From positions 1 through 59,644 of the forward strand of contig CAHJWM010000034.1 of assembly GCA_903642325.1 (NCBI GenBank): a stretch of 59,644 bases of DNA. The letters run 5' to 3'. The position numbers and the translations under genes are program-made. Of the stretch, positions 1 through 7,868 are shown piece by piece. The notes under the pieces were generated by a model. The model did not search any database and was not told the DNA's origin. It saw nothing but the letters and a program-made list of their open reading frames with translations. This stretch comes from Myxococcales bacterium (GTDB taxonomy: Bacteria; Myxococcota_A; Polyangia; Polyangiales; Polyangiaceae). Positions within the stretch are counted from its first letter, which is position 1, and every line of letters begins with the position of its first letter.

Positions 1-136
1 CGCCCTGTGCCGCGCCGCCTGCACCGATGTTGCCGACTCCGCCCGCGGGCGGGTGCGGCGCGCTACAGCCGAGCGCGACGAGCGGCCCCGCCACGAACAC
101 CAACCATCCCATTCGGGCGAAGATAGACCGCCGCAC
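1..136 (-). CDS. Truncated lipoprotein gene (5' end only)
   Basis: The minus strand encodes a lipoprotein signal peptide and the first residues of a mature protein, and the gene runs off the left edge. From a GTG at 136 the protein starts MRRSIFARMGWLV, followed by a hydrophobic core and a VALGC lipobox-like site, then a Pro/Gly/Ala-rich linker. An ATG at 112 is also in frame but would leave the signal peptide without its basic n-region, so the GTG is preferred. There is no clear Shine-Dalgarno sequence. The frame is open to position 1. The protein is probably anchored in the envelope. Function cannot be judged from about 45 residues. Confidence 0.5.
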   Translation of the reverse strand, partial: MRRSIFARMGWLVFVAGPLVALGCSAPHPPAGGVGNIGAGGAAQG

Positions 137-307
137 AAAAAAGGAAGCAGTAAACGTGAGTGCGGGCAATGGACCCACAGCATGAATCGAGGCGTTGCCC
201 CGCGCATCGCCGCCCAATCGCCAATTCAAATCAAAAAACTTGTCGAAAACGCTCGCCCATGAGTCCTCGCCGCCCAGGGTCGGCGGTCGCGCAGGGTCAA
301 GCTGAGC

Positions 308-1525
308 TCAGGGCTCGCGGTAAAAACGCGGCACGCGGCGCGAGATGTCGGTCAGCACTTCCCAGGGGATAGTGCCGAGCTGCACGGCCAAGTCCTCAGC
401 GGAGATCTGGTCTTGGCCCAGAGGACCTTTTTGAGCGCCGAGCACCACGCATTCGTCACCGACGCGCACGTCGTCGATCTCGGTGACATCCAGCATGGTC
501 ATGTCCATACTGACCGCGCCGGCAACCGGTGCTCGCTTTCCCCGGACGAGCAGCGCCCCGCGGTTGGAGAGGCCACGACAAAAGCCGTCCGCGTATCCGA
601 CGGGGACCGTCGCGATACGGCTGGGTCGGGTGGTCGAGAAGGTCGCGCCGTAACCCACCGGCGAGCCGGTGGGCAAGTCGCGAAGAGCGACGATTTCGCT
701 GCGCACACGCATGACGGGCCGGAGCTCTGAAGCAATGCCCGGATTTGGTTGAACTCCGAACAAGGCGATACCGGGGCGTACGACATCTAGGCACGAGCGC
801 GGGCTTTTCAGCAGCGCCGCGCTATTGGCGGCGTGATGGAACGCCGGCTCGATGCCCTCGCGGCGTAGTGCGGCACTCGCCTGTTCGAACAGATCGAGCT
901 GGTGATCGATGGACTCGGGATCCGAAGAGTCCGCGCAGGCGAAGTGCGTCATCAGGCCCTGCAGCTTGACCTCCGGACAGCGGTGCAGAGCGCGGGCCAG
1001 CGCGGGCACGTCTTTTGGCAAGATGCCGAGGCGCGCCATGCCGGTATCGATTTTCACGTGGATGTTGATTGGCTCGGCTGCGGAGAACTTCACTTCGTCC
1101 GCGAGCGCGTCGAGCTGAGCGGGGTCGTGAACCACCGGCGTCAGGTCGTGGCGCAAGAGCTCGCCCCAGGCGCGGCCGTAGTAGCCGCCAGTGATCAAGA
1201 TAGGGACCCGTATACCGGCCTCGCGCAGCTCGATGCCCTCCTCCAAGAGCGCCACGCAAATTCCATCGGCGCCGGCTCGCTCGAGGGTGCGAGCCACGGC
1301 TTTGGCGCCATGGCCGTAGCCATCGGCTTTGAGCACGGCCCAGACCGCAGCCCCGCCGGCGGCACGCTGGACGTATCGCAGGTTATGCCGCAAATTCGCT
1401 AGGTTCACTTCGGCGCGCGTGGGGCGAACGGCGTCCGATGGCACCGCGCGTTGCGGGCGAAGCACCCGCGGAAGCGGCGTGGCCGAAGCCGAGGAAAGCG
1501 CGCTGAGGGCTGGGTTTCGGATCAT
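308..1525 (-). CDS. alr: Alanine racemase
   Basis: This PLP enzyme interconverts L- and D-alanine and so supplies D-Ala for peptidoglycan. The 405-residue protein has the PLP-lysine motif AVLKADGYGHG (Lys66) in the N-terminal TIM barrel. The second catalytic base, the Tyr of GYGATF (Tyr292), lies in the C-terminal beta domain, with the conserved VGYADG and SMDM segments after it. It is about 35 residues longer than usual at the N terminus. The extension is low-complexity and carries no obvious export signal, so a later start is possible. It reads away from the next gene and has its own upstream region (1526-1686). Confidence 0.95.
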   Translation of the reverse strand: MIRNPALSALSSASATPLPRVLRPQRAVPSDAVRPTRAEVNLANLRHNLRYVQRAAGGAAVWAVLKADGYGHGAKAVARTLERAGADGICVALLEEGIELREAGIRVPILITGGYYGRAWGELLRHDLTPVVHDPAQLDALADEVKFSAAEPINIHVKIDTGMARLGILPKDVPALARALHRCPEVKLQGLMTHFACADSSDPESIDHQLDLFEQASAALRREGIEPAFHHAANSAALLKSPRSCLDVVRPGIALFGVQPNPGIASELRPVMRVRSEIVALRDLPTGSPVGYGATFSTTRPSRIATVPVGYADGFCRGLSNRGALLVRGKRAPVAGAVSMDMTMLDVTEIDDVRVGDECVVLGAQKGPLGQDQISAEDLAVQLGTIPWEVLTDISRRVPRFYREP

Positions 1526-1686
1526 CCTACGACGTGTTGGTTAGCGGAGGGCCGAGCCGTGCGTCAACTTAATCGCAGTTCGGGCACGTTTCCGTGAATC
1601 AGCGTTTGCAGCAAAAGACGGCCCATTTTCTGAGCGCGGTATAGATTTGAAGGGTTGCCGCTCTCTGCCGAAGTGCCTGGGTCGAG

Positions 1687-2295
1687 CTACTGGAAGCAAT
1701 GCTTCATACAAGACTTGTAACTCGGATCGCACGCCTTGCACGCTCCGCTTGGCTTGCCCGCGTCGCCCGCGCACGGCTCGCTGCAACCGAGAAAAGTTTC
1801 GCGGCACGCGTTACCGCATTCATCTTCTGGCGCGCTCGCCGGCGGAGCAGTGGGTGCGGTTGGGGCGTTGCCCGCGTCGGCATACCAGCGGGTCGCGACC
1901 GGCGGCGGGGGCGCGTGCACGCTGGTCGGGGCCGGCAGGACCAAATAAAATTGGCGCGCTTCGGTCTTGTGCGTGTCAGCGGTATCGAGGGTCGGACGGT
2001 CGACATCGCCATTGGCGAACGCGTGCGCGCGGCGCCGCGCGTACTCGATGCGATCGCGCGGCTGACCATAGGTGTACATGCCGAGCCATTCCTTCCAACA
2101 CGCTTCACGGTGCGTGGGCGCGGTGTCGACCAATAGGTCTAGCCGGTAGCAATGCTCGAAGCGCACGTTGCCTTCGTAGATAGACTGCACGCTCGGCCCG
2201 CACGCCGCCGCGCAAGCGAGCCCGGTCAACCCGGCGCCCGTCCAAAAAACGCGCTTCCGAGCCCGACGTTTGCCATTGTCCAACGCGCTCTGCAC
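1687..2295 (-). CDS. Hypothetical Cys-rich lipoprotein
   Basis: Not recognised as a named family. From a GTG at 2295 the product has a basic n-region (KRRARKR), a short hydrophobic stretch and a Cys cluster (GLACAAACGPS) that looks like a lipobox. A TTG at 2331 would extend it by 12 residues. The middle holds a charged region with a Trp-rich patch (ACWKEWLGMY), followed by a Pro/Ala linker. The last ~50 residues are rich in Cys (CGNACRETFLGCSEPC and CKACDPSYKSCMKHC), which suggests a disulfide-stabilised or metal-binding periplasmic domain. It is divergent from ribE, with about 100 bp between the starts. Confidence 0.6.
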   Translation of the reverse strand: MQSALDNGKRRARKRVFWTGAGLTGLACAAACGPSVQSIYEGNVRFEHCYRLDLLVDTAPTHREACWKEWLGMYTYGQPRDRIEYARRRAHAFANGDVDRPTLDTADTHKTEARQFYLVLPAPTSVHAPPPPVATRWYADAGNAPTAPTAPPASAPEDECGNACRETFLGCSEPCAGDAGKPSGACKACDPSYKSCMKHCFQ

Positions 2296-2391
2296 GAACG
2301 CTGTTTTCCCCGACCGGGCTTGGCAGCGCAAGCGAAAGGCCAGGCGCCGCGCCAGGCTCGCGCTTTTCTCGTGCTATGTGAGGCCCCAGGC

Positions 2392-3057
2392 ATGTTCACC
2401 GGTCTCGTAGAAACGAAGGGAGTCCTCGTGCAGCGCGCGCGTCGAGGCCCCGGTTACCGTGTGGTGGTCGCCTCGGCGCTGGGCTCGCTCGCGCTTGGCG
2501 AATCTGTTTCGGTCAGCGGCGCGTGCCTCACGGTCGTGAGCGTGAGCTCGGACGCGAACAGCTTCGAGGCCGACGTCTCACTCGAGACGACGGAGAAGAC
2601 CACGCTCGGCGCGCTGCCTATCGGCGGGGCGGTGAACTTGGAGCGAGCCTTGCGCGTCGGAGATCGCCTGGGCGGGCACTGGGTCAGCGGTCACGTCGAC
2701 GGCATCGCGCAGCTGCTGAGCGCTACGCCGGCTGGCGACGCACAACGCTTGGCCTTCGCTTATCCGCGCGAGCTCGCTCGCTTCATTGCCGTCAAGGGCT
2801 CGATCACGCTCGACGGCGTGTCACTCACGGTCAACGCCGTCGGCCCTGACTCACTCGAGGTGATGGTCATTCCCCACACCTTGCATGTAACTACGCTCGG
2901 CGCGCTGAAGCCCGGTGCCTCGCTCAATTTGGAAGTCGATACGCTGGCGCGCTACGCCGTTCGCTACTTGGAACTGGGCAGCGCTTTCGACCCGGAGGCG
3001 GGTCTTAAAGGCGCGCTCAGACGAGCAGGCTACGAACAAGCGCCGAGTAAGCCATGA
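2392..3057 (+). CDS. ribE: Riboflavin synthase, alpha chain
   Basis: Dismutates two molecules of 6,7-dimethyl-8-ribityllumazine to riboflavin, the last step of the pathway. The ATG at 2392 gives the diagnostic N terminus MFTGLVETKG and a 221-residue protein of normal length. The frame is open further upstream but that stretch has no family similarity. Two internal lumazine-binding repeats are visible: one with SGACLTVV and GGHWVSGHVDG, and one starting near AVKGSITLDGVSLTVN. Its stop overlaps the ribBA start by 4 bp (ATGA at 3054-3057), so the two are probably translationally coupled. No FMN riboswitch is visible upstream. Confidence 0.95.
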   Translation: MFTGLVETKGVLVQRARRGPGYRVVVASALGSLALGESVSVSGACLTVVSVSSDANSFEADVSLETTEKTTLGALPIGGAVNLERALRVGDRLGGHWVSGHVDGIAQLLSATPAGDAQRLAFAYPRELARFIAVKGSITLDGVSLTVNAVGPDSLEVMVIPHTLHVTTLGALKPGASLNLEVDTLARYAVRYLELGSAFDPEAGLKGALRRAGYEQAPSKP

Positions 3058-4256
3058 ATCGCGAATCCGCGCCGCCAGCTCGCGGTCTCGATATCGCACC
3101 CGAGCATTTGGAGCGCGTGCGCGCGGCGCTGGATGACATCCGCGTCGGCAAGATGGTGATCTTGGTCGACGACGAAGATCGAGAAAACGAGGGGGATCTC
3201 ACGCTCGCCGCCGACCGCGTGACGCCCGAAGCCATCAACTTCATGGCCATGCATGGCCGCGGCTTGATCTGCCTCACGCTCTCCGAAGAGCAAGTCGCGC
3301 GCTTGGATTTGCCGATGATGACCGCGCCCGGTCGAAGCGGGCCACGTTTGGGCACGGCCTTTACCGTGAGCATCGAGGCGCGTGAGGGCGTGACGACCGG
3401 TATCAGCGCACAGGATCGCGCGCACACCGTGCGCGTTGCGAGCAACCCGCGCGCTCGGCCCTCGGATATCGTCGTCCCCGGTCATGTTCTGCCACTACAG
3501 GCGCGCCGCGGCGGGGTGCTGGTGCGCGCCGGCCAGACCGAAGGCTCGGTGGACTTGGCGCGGCTCGCCGGCTTGAACGAGGCCGCGGTGATCTGCGAGA
3601 TCATCAACGACGACGGCACGATGGCGCGCATGCCCGACCTCGAGCTCTTTGCCGAGCGCCATGGGCTTCGGCTCTTGACCATCGCCGATCTGATTTCCTA
3701 TCGGCTGCAGACCGAGCACCTCGTGACGAGGCTCTCGACGGGCGAGATCGTGCTCGACCGCACGGGCACGACCTGGCAGGCCATCGTGTTCGAGGCGGTC
3801 CTGGAAAAGCGCCAGTTTTTGGCGCTGGTGAAGGGCCCGCTCGACGGCTCCCGCGCCACGCTATGCCGCATGCATGCGGGCTCGACCCTGGCCGACGTGT
3901 TCACGTCCACGAGCGGTGACGGAGCCAAGCATCTGGACGAGGCCATCGACGCCATCGAACAAGCGGGCAGTGGTGTGATCGTGTACTTACCGCCCCAGGG
4001 GGATCTGCGCGATGACCTCGAGCGCTTGCTCCGCCGTAACGAGCCGAAGAGCCCAGTCAGCGGCTCCGCTTCTGCCGCCCGTCCGCACGGTGGCACGCTG
4101 CGCGAGTACGGTTTGGGGGCTCAAGTGTTGCGCGAGCTCGGCCTGTGCAAAATACGTCTGCTCACCAACAATCCCCGAAAAATTGCCGGTATCCAGGGAT
4201 ACGGGCTGGAGCTCGTGGAGAGCGTTCCGCTCGTATCCATGCGCGGCGGCGCGTAA
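3054..4256 (+). CDS. ribBA: RibBA-type: DHBP synthase with a degenerate GTP cyclohydrolase II domain
   Basis: The N-terminal ~215 residues are 3,4-dihydroxy-2-butanone-4-phosphate synthase, which converts ribulose-5-phosphate to the four-carbon precursor. The acidic metal/substrate loop [10 protein letters not shown] is at 39-48. The remaining ~185 residues have the GTP cyclohydrolase II fold, including [14 protein letters not shown] and [20 protein letters not shown]. The zinc-binding loop is altered: the usual Cys-x10-Cys-x-Cys is replaced by a Cys-free stretch at 274-290 ([18 protein letters not shown]). The active-site RQEGRGIGL segment has become [10 protein letters not shown]. Only the RibB activity is therefore expected, and the second half may be structural. 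A true RibA should exist elsewhere in the genome. Confidence 0.93.
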   Translation: MNRESAPPARGLDIAPEHLERVRAALDDIRVGKMVILVDDEDRENEGDLTLAADRVTPEAINFMAMHGRGLICLTLSEEQVARLDLPMMTAPGRSGPRLGTAFTVSIEAREGVTTGISAQDRAHTVRVASNPRARPSDIVVPGHVLPLQARRGGVLVRAGQTEGSVDLARLAGLNEAAVICEIINDDGTMARMPDLELFAERHGLRLLTIADLISYRLQTEHLVTRLSTGEIVLDRTGTTWQAIVFEAVLEKRQFLALVKGPLDGSRATLCRMHAGSTLADVFTSTSGDGAKHLDEAIDAIEQAGSGVIVYLPPQGDLRDDLERLLRRNEPKSPVSGSASAARPHGGTLREYGLGAQVLRELGLCKIRLLTNNPRKIAGIQGYGLELVESVPLVSMRGGA

Positions 4257-4332
4257 GCGGTCGAGAACTCGAGGCCCGGTGCTAACATCGCCGAGCTCAC
4301 GCTTGGCCGCTCGTTATCGCTTCAGGAATCAC

Positions 4333-4833
4333 ATGTCGAACGCAGAGAATGCTCCCGAATCCGTCGAAGGCACATTGATCGTTTCCAAGGGGGCGCGCTT
4401 CGCCATCGTCGCCGCACGCTTCAATAGTTTCATCGTCGAGCGCTTGGTCGAGGGCGCGGTGGACGCGCTTCGCCGCCACGGCGCCGATCCGTCGAAGATC
4501 ACCATCGTGCGCGTGCCGGGTGCGTGGGAAATCCCGTTCGCCTGCGCCCGGCTCGCAAATAGCAAGAAACTCGACGCGGTGATCGCTCTGGGCGCGGTGA
4601 TCCGCGGTTCCACTCCGCACTTCGAGCACGTGTCGAGCGAGGTATCCAAAGGCGTAGCTCAAGTCGCCATGCAATCTGGCACGCCGGTCACGTTCGGCGT
4701 GCTAACGACCGACACAATCGAGCAAGCGATCGAGCGCGCGGGGACCAAGGCGGGCAACAAGGGCTCCGATGCGGCGCTGGCCGCGATCGAGCTCGTGTCA
4801 CTCGGTCACGCGCTCGAAGAAGCCGGGTTTTGA
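4333..4833 (+). CDS. ribH: 6,7-dimethyl-8-ribityllumazine synthase
   Basis: Condenses the RibB product with the pyrimidine ribityl-amine to form lumazine, the substrate of RibE. The 166-residue product from the ATG at 4333 carries the family motifs AARFN (28-31), VPGAWEIP (61-68) and [16 protein letters not shown] (85-100) with the catalytic His96. It also has [11 protein letters not shown] and the phosphate-binding [10 protein letters not shown]. The N terminus is about 10 residues longer than the Bacillus protein. It lies 76 bp after ribBA and only 6 bp before nusB, so it belongs to the same operon. Confidence 0.96.
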   Translation: MSNAENAPESVEGTLIVSKGARFAIVAARFNSFIVERLVEGAVDALRRHGADPSKITIVRVPGAWEIPFACARLANSKKLDAVIALGAVIRGSTPHFEHVSSEVSKGVAQVAMQSGTPVTFGVLTTDTIEQAIERAGTKAGNKGSDAALAAIELVSLGHALEEAGF

Positions 4834-4839
4834 TTCGGA

Positions 4840-5292
4840 ATGGGCGCGCGCACCCAGGCCCGTGAGGCCGCTCTGCAGATGCTATTCGCAGTAGAAGCGG
4901 GGGGCACGGAGGTCGAGCGCGCGATCGGCGACTTCTGGGCGGAGCTGCCCGCTGAAGATGCCGAAGGGAGGCCGTACGCGGATGCGCTCGTGCGAGGCGT
5001 GCTCGAAGATCTCGAAAAGACCGACCAACAGATAAAAAAAGCCAGCCAGAACTGGCGCCTCGAGCGCATGACCCGGGTCGACCGCAACGTACTCCGACTA
5101 GGCGCGTGGGAGTTGATGGCTCGCTCCGACGTCCCACGCGCCGTGATCTTGGACGAGGCGGTGGAGATTGCCAAACGATTCGGCACGGAGGACAGCGGTG
5201 CATTCGTGAACGGTGTGCTCGATCGCATCGCGGAAAATATCGGCCGTAGCGACGAAGCGCTCGCCTCGCCGCCCGGTAGCGACGCAAGCTGA
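4840..5292 (+). CDS. nusB: Transcription antitermination factor NusB
   Basis: An all-alpha RNA-binding protein of 150 residues. In the known family it binds boxA RNA with NusE (S10) and supports antitermination on rRNA operons. The sequence shows the characteristic start RTQAREAALQMLFA, the central RMTRVDRNVLRLGAWEL and the C-terminal AVEIAKRFGTEDSGAFVNGVLD. Linkage of ribH to nusB is common in bacteria. The Ala/Ser/Gly tail after residue 140 looks disordered. Confidence 0.95.
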   Translation: MGARTQAREAALQMLFAVEAGGTEVERAIGDFWAELPAEDAEGRPYADALVRGVLEDLEKTDQQIKKASQNWRLERMTRVDRNVLRLGAWELMARSDVPRAVILDEAVEIAKRFGTEDSGAFVNGVLDRIAENIGRSDEALASPPGSDAS

Positions 5293-5298
5293 GGAGCT

Positions 5299-5817
5299 TT
5301 GGATCTTCGCTTCACGACGCCGGAGTTGCGTAAGCTCGATCTGCTGGGCACCGAGGTCATCGTCTCGACCATTGCGACCGACGAACGGCCGCCCCACGGC
5401 GTCACCGGGCTGCTCGATTTTCGCCTGGCCGGCCGTATTTCGCGCCTGATTCAGCAGGGCTTTGCCACCGGCCGGGTCGGAGAAGTGCTGCTCGTCCCGG
5501 GCAAGCCGAAGCTTCCGTTCGACAAATTGTTGTTGTTCGGGATTGGTAAGCAAAGCGGATTCAATGAGCCAGTCTTCCGCGCCGTGGTAGACAAAATCTT
5601 GCGAACGCTCGAAGGGCTCCGTGCGCGCACCGCCGTGGTCGAGCTGCCAGGTCGACATTTCGACGCCATCTCCCCCGAGCGCGCGGCCGATATCTTGCTC
5701 GAGTCCGCCGGTGGCGCCAAGGAGCACGACGTCTGGACTTTGGTCGAGCCCGTAGAAGCCCAACGTGCGATCACCCAGCACATGATCCAGGAACGTCGGC
5801 GCGTGCGGCAGAGCTGA
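5299..5817 (+). CDS. Stand-alone M17 aminopeptidase N-terminal-like domain
   Basis: A 172-residue protein resembling only the N-terminal, macro-like regulatory domain of leucyl aminopeptidases (Peptidase_M17_N). Visible matches are VTGLLDFRLAGRISRLIQ, VLLVPG and LPFDKLLLFGIG. The catalytic M17 domain, with its NTDAEGRL motif and metal ligands, is absent, so it cannot be a peptidase. The start is a TTG at 5299, 6 bp after nusB and preceded by GAGGAG. In the full-length enzyme this domain contributes to oligomer assembly, so regulation or assembly of PepA is possible. A full-length pepA lies at 54224-55717. The specific role is unknown. Confidence 0.75.
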   Translation: MDLRFTTPELRKLDLLGTEVIVSTIATDERPPHGVTGLLDFRLAGRISRLIQQGFATGRVGEVLLVPGKPKLPFDKLLLFGIGKQSGFNEPVFRAVVDKILRTLEGLRARTAVVELPGRHFDAISPERAADILLESAGGAKEHDVWTLVEPVEAQRAITQHMIQERRRVRQS

Positions 5818-6182
5818 GCGCGTGACGCCCGCAGTAGAGCTCATCGACGCCGAAGGCTTCGACGTGCGACGACGCCCACCTTGACCATCAAAACCTCTCG
5901 ACTGAGTGGTTCGAATTGGGGGGATGGTCACGAGGAGTGTCGGAGAGCACTCAGCCTTCGGCGGCCCGGTAGGCCTGAGAACGCGCTCGCGGCATTTGGA
6001 ACAGCTCCTTCCGCGGGATGAGGCGAACGAATCGTCAGCGCATCCGAAGCGTCGCGCATTCGGCGCAGCGGCGCGCACGGAATTCGTGGAGCCGTGCAGG
6101 CGTTCGGCCCGCGCTGCGTAGAGCACCGAGACCTCGGCGGGCCGCGACCAGGGGTTTTACGCGTTCACCAATTCGAAAGCGG
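5818..6182. other. Convergent intergenic gap with a repeat element
   Basis: This 365-bp gap lies between two genes that end towards each other. Its left part holds an inverted pair of the dispersed element described separately (5845-5964). In 5965-6182 I see no convincing coding region: the open frames there lack known motifs and start signals. No tRNA or clear rho-independent terminator is visible. Confidence 0.5.
5845..5964. repeat. Dispersed two-box element, inverted pair (copy A)
   Basis: The left arm reads CGCCGAAGGCT (box 1, ending 5858), 24 nt, then GACCAT (5883-5888). The right arm is the reverse complement: ATGGTC (5924-5929), 23 nt, then AGCCTTCGGCG (5953-5963). The arms are separated by about 33 bp, within which AACC and GGTT can also pair. 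The same two boxes with a 24-nt spacer occur at 22211-22251 and 33757-33865. It lies in a convergent gap. I infer a REP/BIME-like element. No named family was recognised. Confidence 0.6.
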
Positions 6183-6842
6183 TCATTTTCTTGCGATCAC
6201 GACCCCGCCCAGTAGCACTTTGCCGTTCGTGTACCGGTCGAATTCCAGCACCATGCCGGGGTAAGTGTCGCGCTCGATGGTGTTGAAGTCGTTCGGGGTC
6301 GTCACGGGCTCGGTGCTCGTTGGCTTACCTAAGAATTCCGTGACCGCGCTCGGGACCATGCCCATGGCAACGCCTGGAGGGATGACGCCGTTGAAGACGC
6401 CGTACACCTGAGGTCGACCTGACGCGTCCGGGCCTGCCGGGCGATCGTGACGATGGACGACGATGCGGTCCGCGATGCCGTTCTTCAAATCGAACTCGAC
6501 CGCGCGCACGATGTACCGACACACCTCTGCCGTCTTCACCTCACAGGGCACGCCCATCAGCCGCTCGATGGTCGCCACATTGGCGCCAATGCGGATTGGA
6601 CCGACGCCCTTGCCCGCGTCGATGGCGAGCAGCGGGCCTTCCGGAAATGTCGCGGCCCGCACCGGCATCGCGCTCGGCTGGGGGCGAGGCTTTGCTGCTG
6701 CGGCGCTAGCGACAGCAGCCTCGCGAGCGGCGGCGCTCGCGTCGGCGGCAGCGTACGGCGAGCTGCGGCCCTGAGATCTACAGGCAATGAGCGGGCACAG
6801 GGCTCCCAAGGCTAACAGCAATCGAGCACCGGGCTGGCGCAT
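6183..6842 (-). CDS. Hypothetical lipoprotein
   Basis: A 219-residue protein with a lipoprotein signal peptide: basic start, hydrophobic core LLLALGALCPLIAC and lipobox Cys21. An Ala/Ser-rich linker follows to about residue 65. The C-terminal domain has a repeated hydrophobic pattern (GPIRIGANVATIERLMG, VYGVFNGVIPPGVAMG, VLLGGVVIARK) and two Cys (EVKTAEVCRY and GVPCEV) that could form a disulfide. It is probably anchored in the periplasm. No enzymatic motif is visible, and the function is unknown. Confidence 0.75.
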   Translation of the reverse strand: MRQPGARLLLALGALCPLIACRSQGRSSPYAAADASAAAREAAVASAAAAKPRPQPSAMPVRAATFPEGPLLAIDAGKGVGPIRIGANVATIERLMGVPCEVKTAEVCRYIVRAVEFDLKNGIADRIVVHRHDRPAGPDASGRPQVYGVFNGVIPPGVAMGMVPSAVTEFLGKPTSTEPVTTPNDFNTIERDTYPGMVLEFDRYTNGKVLLGGVVIARK

Positions 6843-6947
6843 ACGAACCTCCGAACGGCGATACCCTTACCATGCTCCAAACAAGCACGGCCAGGGCGCA
6901 CGGTTTGACGGCAGAGGCCGGGCGGGACAGAACGGCGAGCCCCGACG

Positions 6948-7868
6948 ATGCCCGCTTTCGCGCCACGGCGTTTTCTGTTCATCACTGGTAAAGGCGGAGT
7001 GGGTAAGACGACCGTGACGGCCGCCCTGGCGCATGCGCTGGCCGCGCGTGGGCTCCGTGTTCTGGTCACGGTCTGCGGCGCAAAAGAGCGGCTGTCGGCC
7101 CTACTCGGGGCCCCTCCGCTCGACTCCGCCATCAGCGTGCTTGCGACGAACATCTGGGGGGTGCGCTTGGTGTCCGAGGTGGCGTTGCGTGAGTACGGCA
7201 CATTGAAGCTCAAAAACCGCGTGCTCGTGGACGCAATCTTCGATAGTAAATACGTGAGCGGCTTCTTGAGTGGCACGCCTGGCTTGAAGGAGTGGTCGCT
7301 CCTCGGCAAGGCCTGGTATCACGCGATCGAAGAGGGCCCGGACGGCCGCCCACGCTTCGATGTCGTGCTGTTCGATGCGCCCGCCACGGGCCACGGCCTC
7401 GACATGCTGCGCGTACCCAAAGTGATCGTCGACATTGCGCCGCCGGGCGTGCTGCGCAGCGACGCCGAGCGCGCCTGGGAGATGTTCCGTGATCCGGTGC
7501 GGAGCGGTGTAGTAGTCGTGACTTTGCCGGAGGAGATGCCGACGAATGAGACGCTCGAGCTGTGCTCCGCCCTCCGGAGTGAGCTGACCTTGCCGATTGC
7601 GGAGCTGGTCGTCAACGCGCTGCTACCCCCGCTCTTTTCGGAAGCGGAGGCGAGCGAGCTGTCACGTTTCGCTCCGCTCCACGAAGCGACGCCGGCTCAC
7701 GAGGTGCTAAACAGCGCGTTTCGGCGGGCGACACGTCAGCGCATTCAAAACGAGTGCTTGGCTCGTCTAGGTGGGCTTGGCATACCCATTCGCGAGCTCG
7801 AGCTGCTGCTGGACGGCGCCGTGACACCCGACGCCGTCGCGCTCTTGGCCACGCGCTTCGCCGTTTAG
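6948..7868 (+). CDS. ArsA/GET3-family ATPase
   Basis: A 306-residue cytosolic P-loop ATPase. The deviant Walker A GKGGVGKTT (14-22) has the signature lysine of the MinD/ArsA class that acts across a dimer. The switch II-like segment FDAPATGHGLDML begins near residue 142. A P-loop, FDAPATGH and a central helical region are typical of ArsA/GET3, which is half the length of E. coli ArsA. No arsenical-resistance partner is nearby, so an arsenite pump role is not supported. In this family a membrane-protein targeting or sporulation/signalling role is equally possible. Its stop overlaps that of the convergent pgl by 4 bp. Confidence 0.85.
   Translation: MPAFAPRRFLFITGKGGVGKTTVTAALAHALAARGLRVLVTVCGAKERLSALLGAPPLDSAISVLATNIWGVRLVSEVALREYGTLKLKNRVLVDAIFDSKYVSGFLSGTPGLKEWSLLGKAWYHAIEEGPDGRPRFDVVLFDAPATGHGLDMLRVPKVIVDIAPPGVLRSDAERAWEMFRDPVRSGVVVVTLPEEMPTNETLELCSALRSELTLPIAELVVNALLPPLFSEAEASELSRFAPLHEATPAHEVLNSAFRRATRQRIQNECLARLGGLGIPIRELELLLDGAVTPDAVALLATRFAV

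Noticed and set aside
2300-2391. FMN riboswitch upstream of ribE
   Set aside because: A short CCGACCGGGC stretch resembles part of the RFN core, but the other conserved segments and the stems are absent.
5905-5925. T-arm-like GGTTCGAATT
   Set aside because: No flanking complementary stem, acceptor or anticodon arms. It lies inside the repeat element.
5098-6126. 342-residue open frame on the minus strand over nusB and the M17-like gene
   Set aside because: It opposes two well-supported genes, has no family motifs and its composition is that of an antisense shadow.
6948-7868. Arsenite efflux ATPase ArsA
   Set aside because: The fold fits, but no arsB, arsC or arsR is near and only one ATPase half is present, so arsenic resistance is not claimed.
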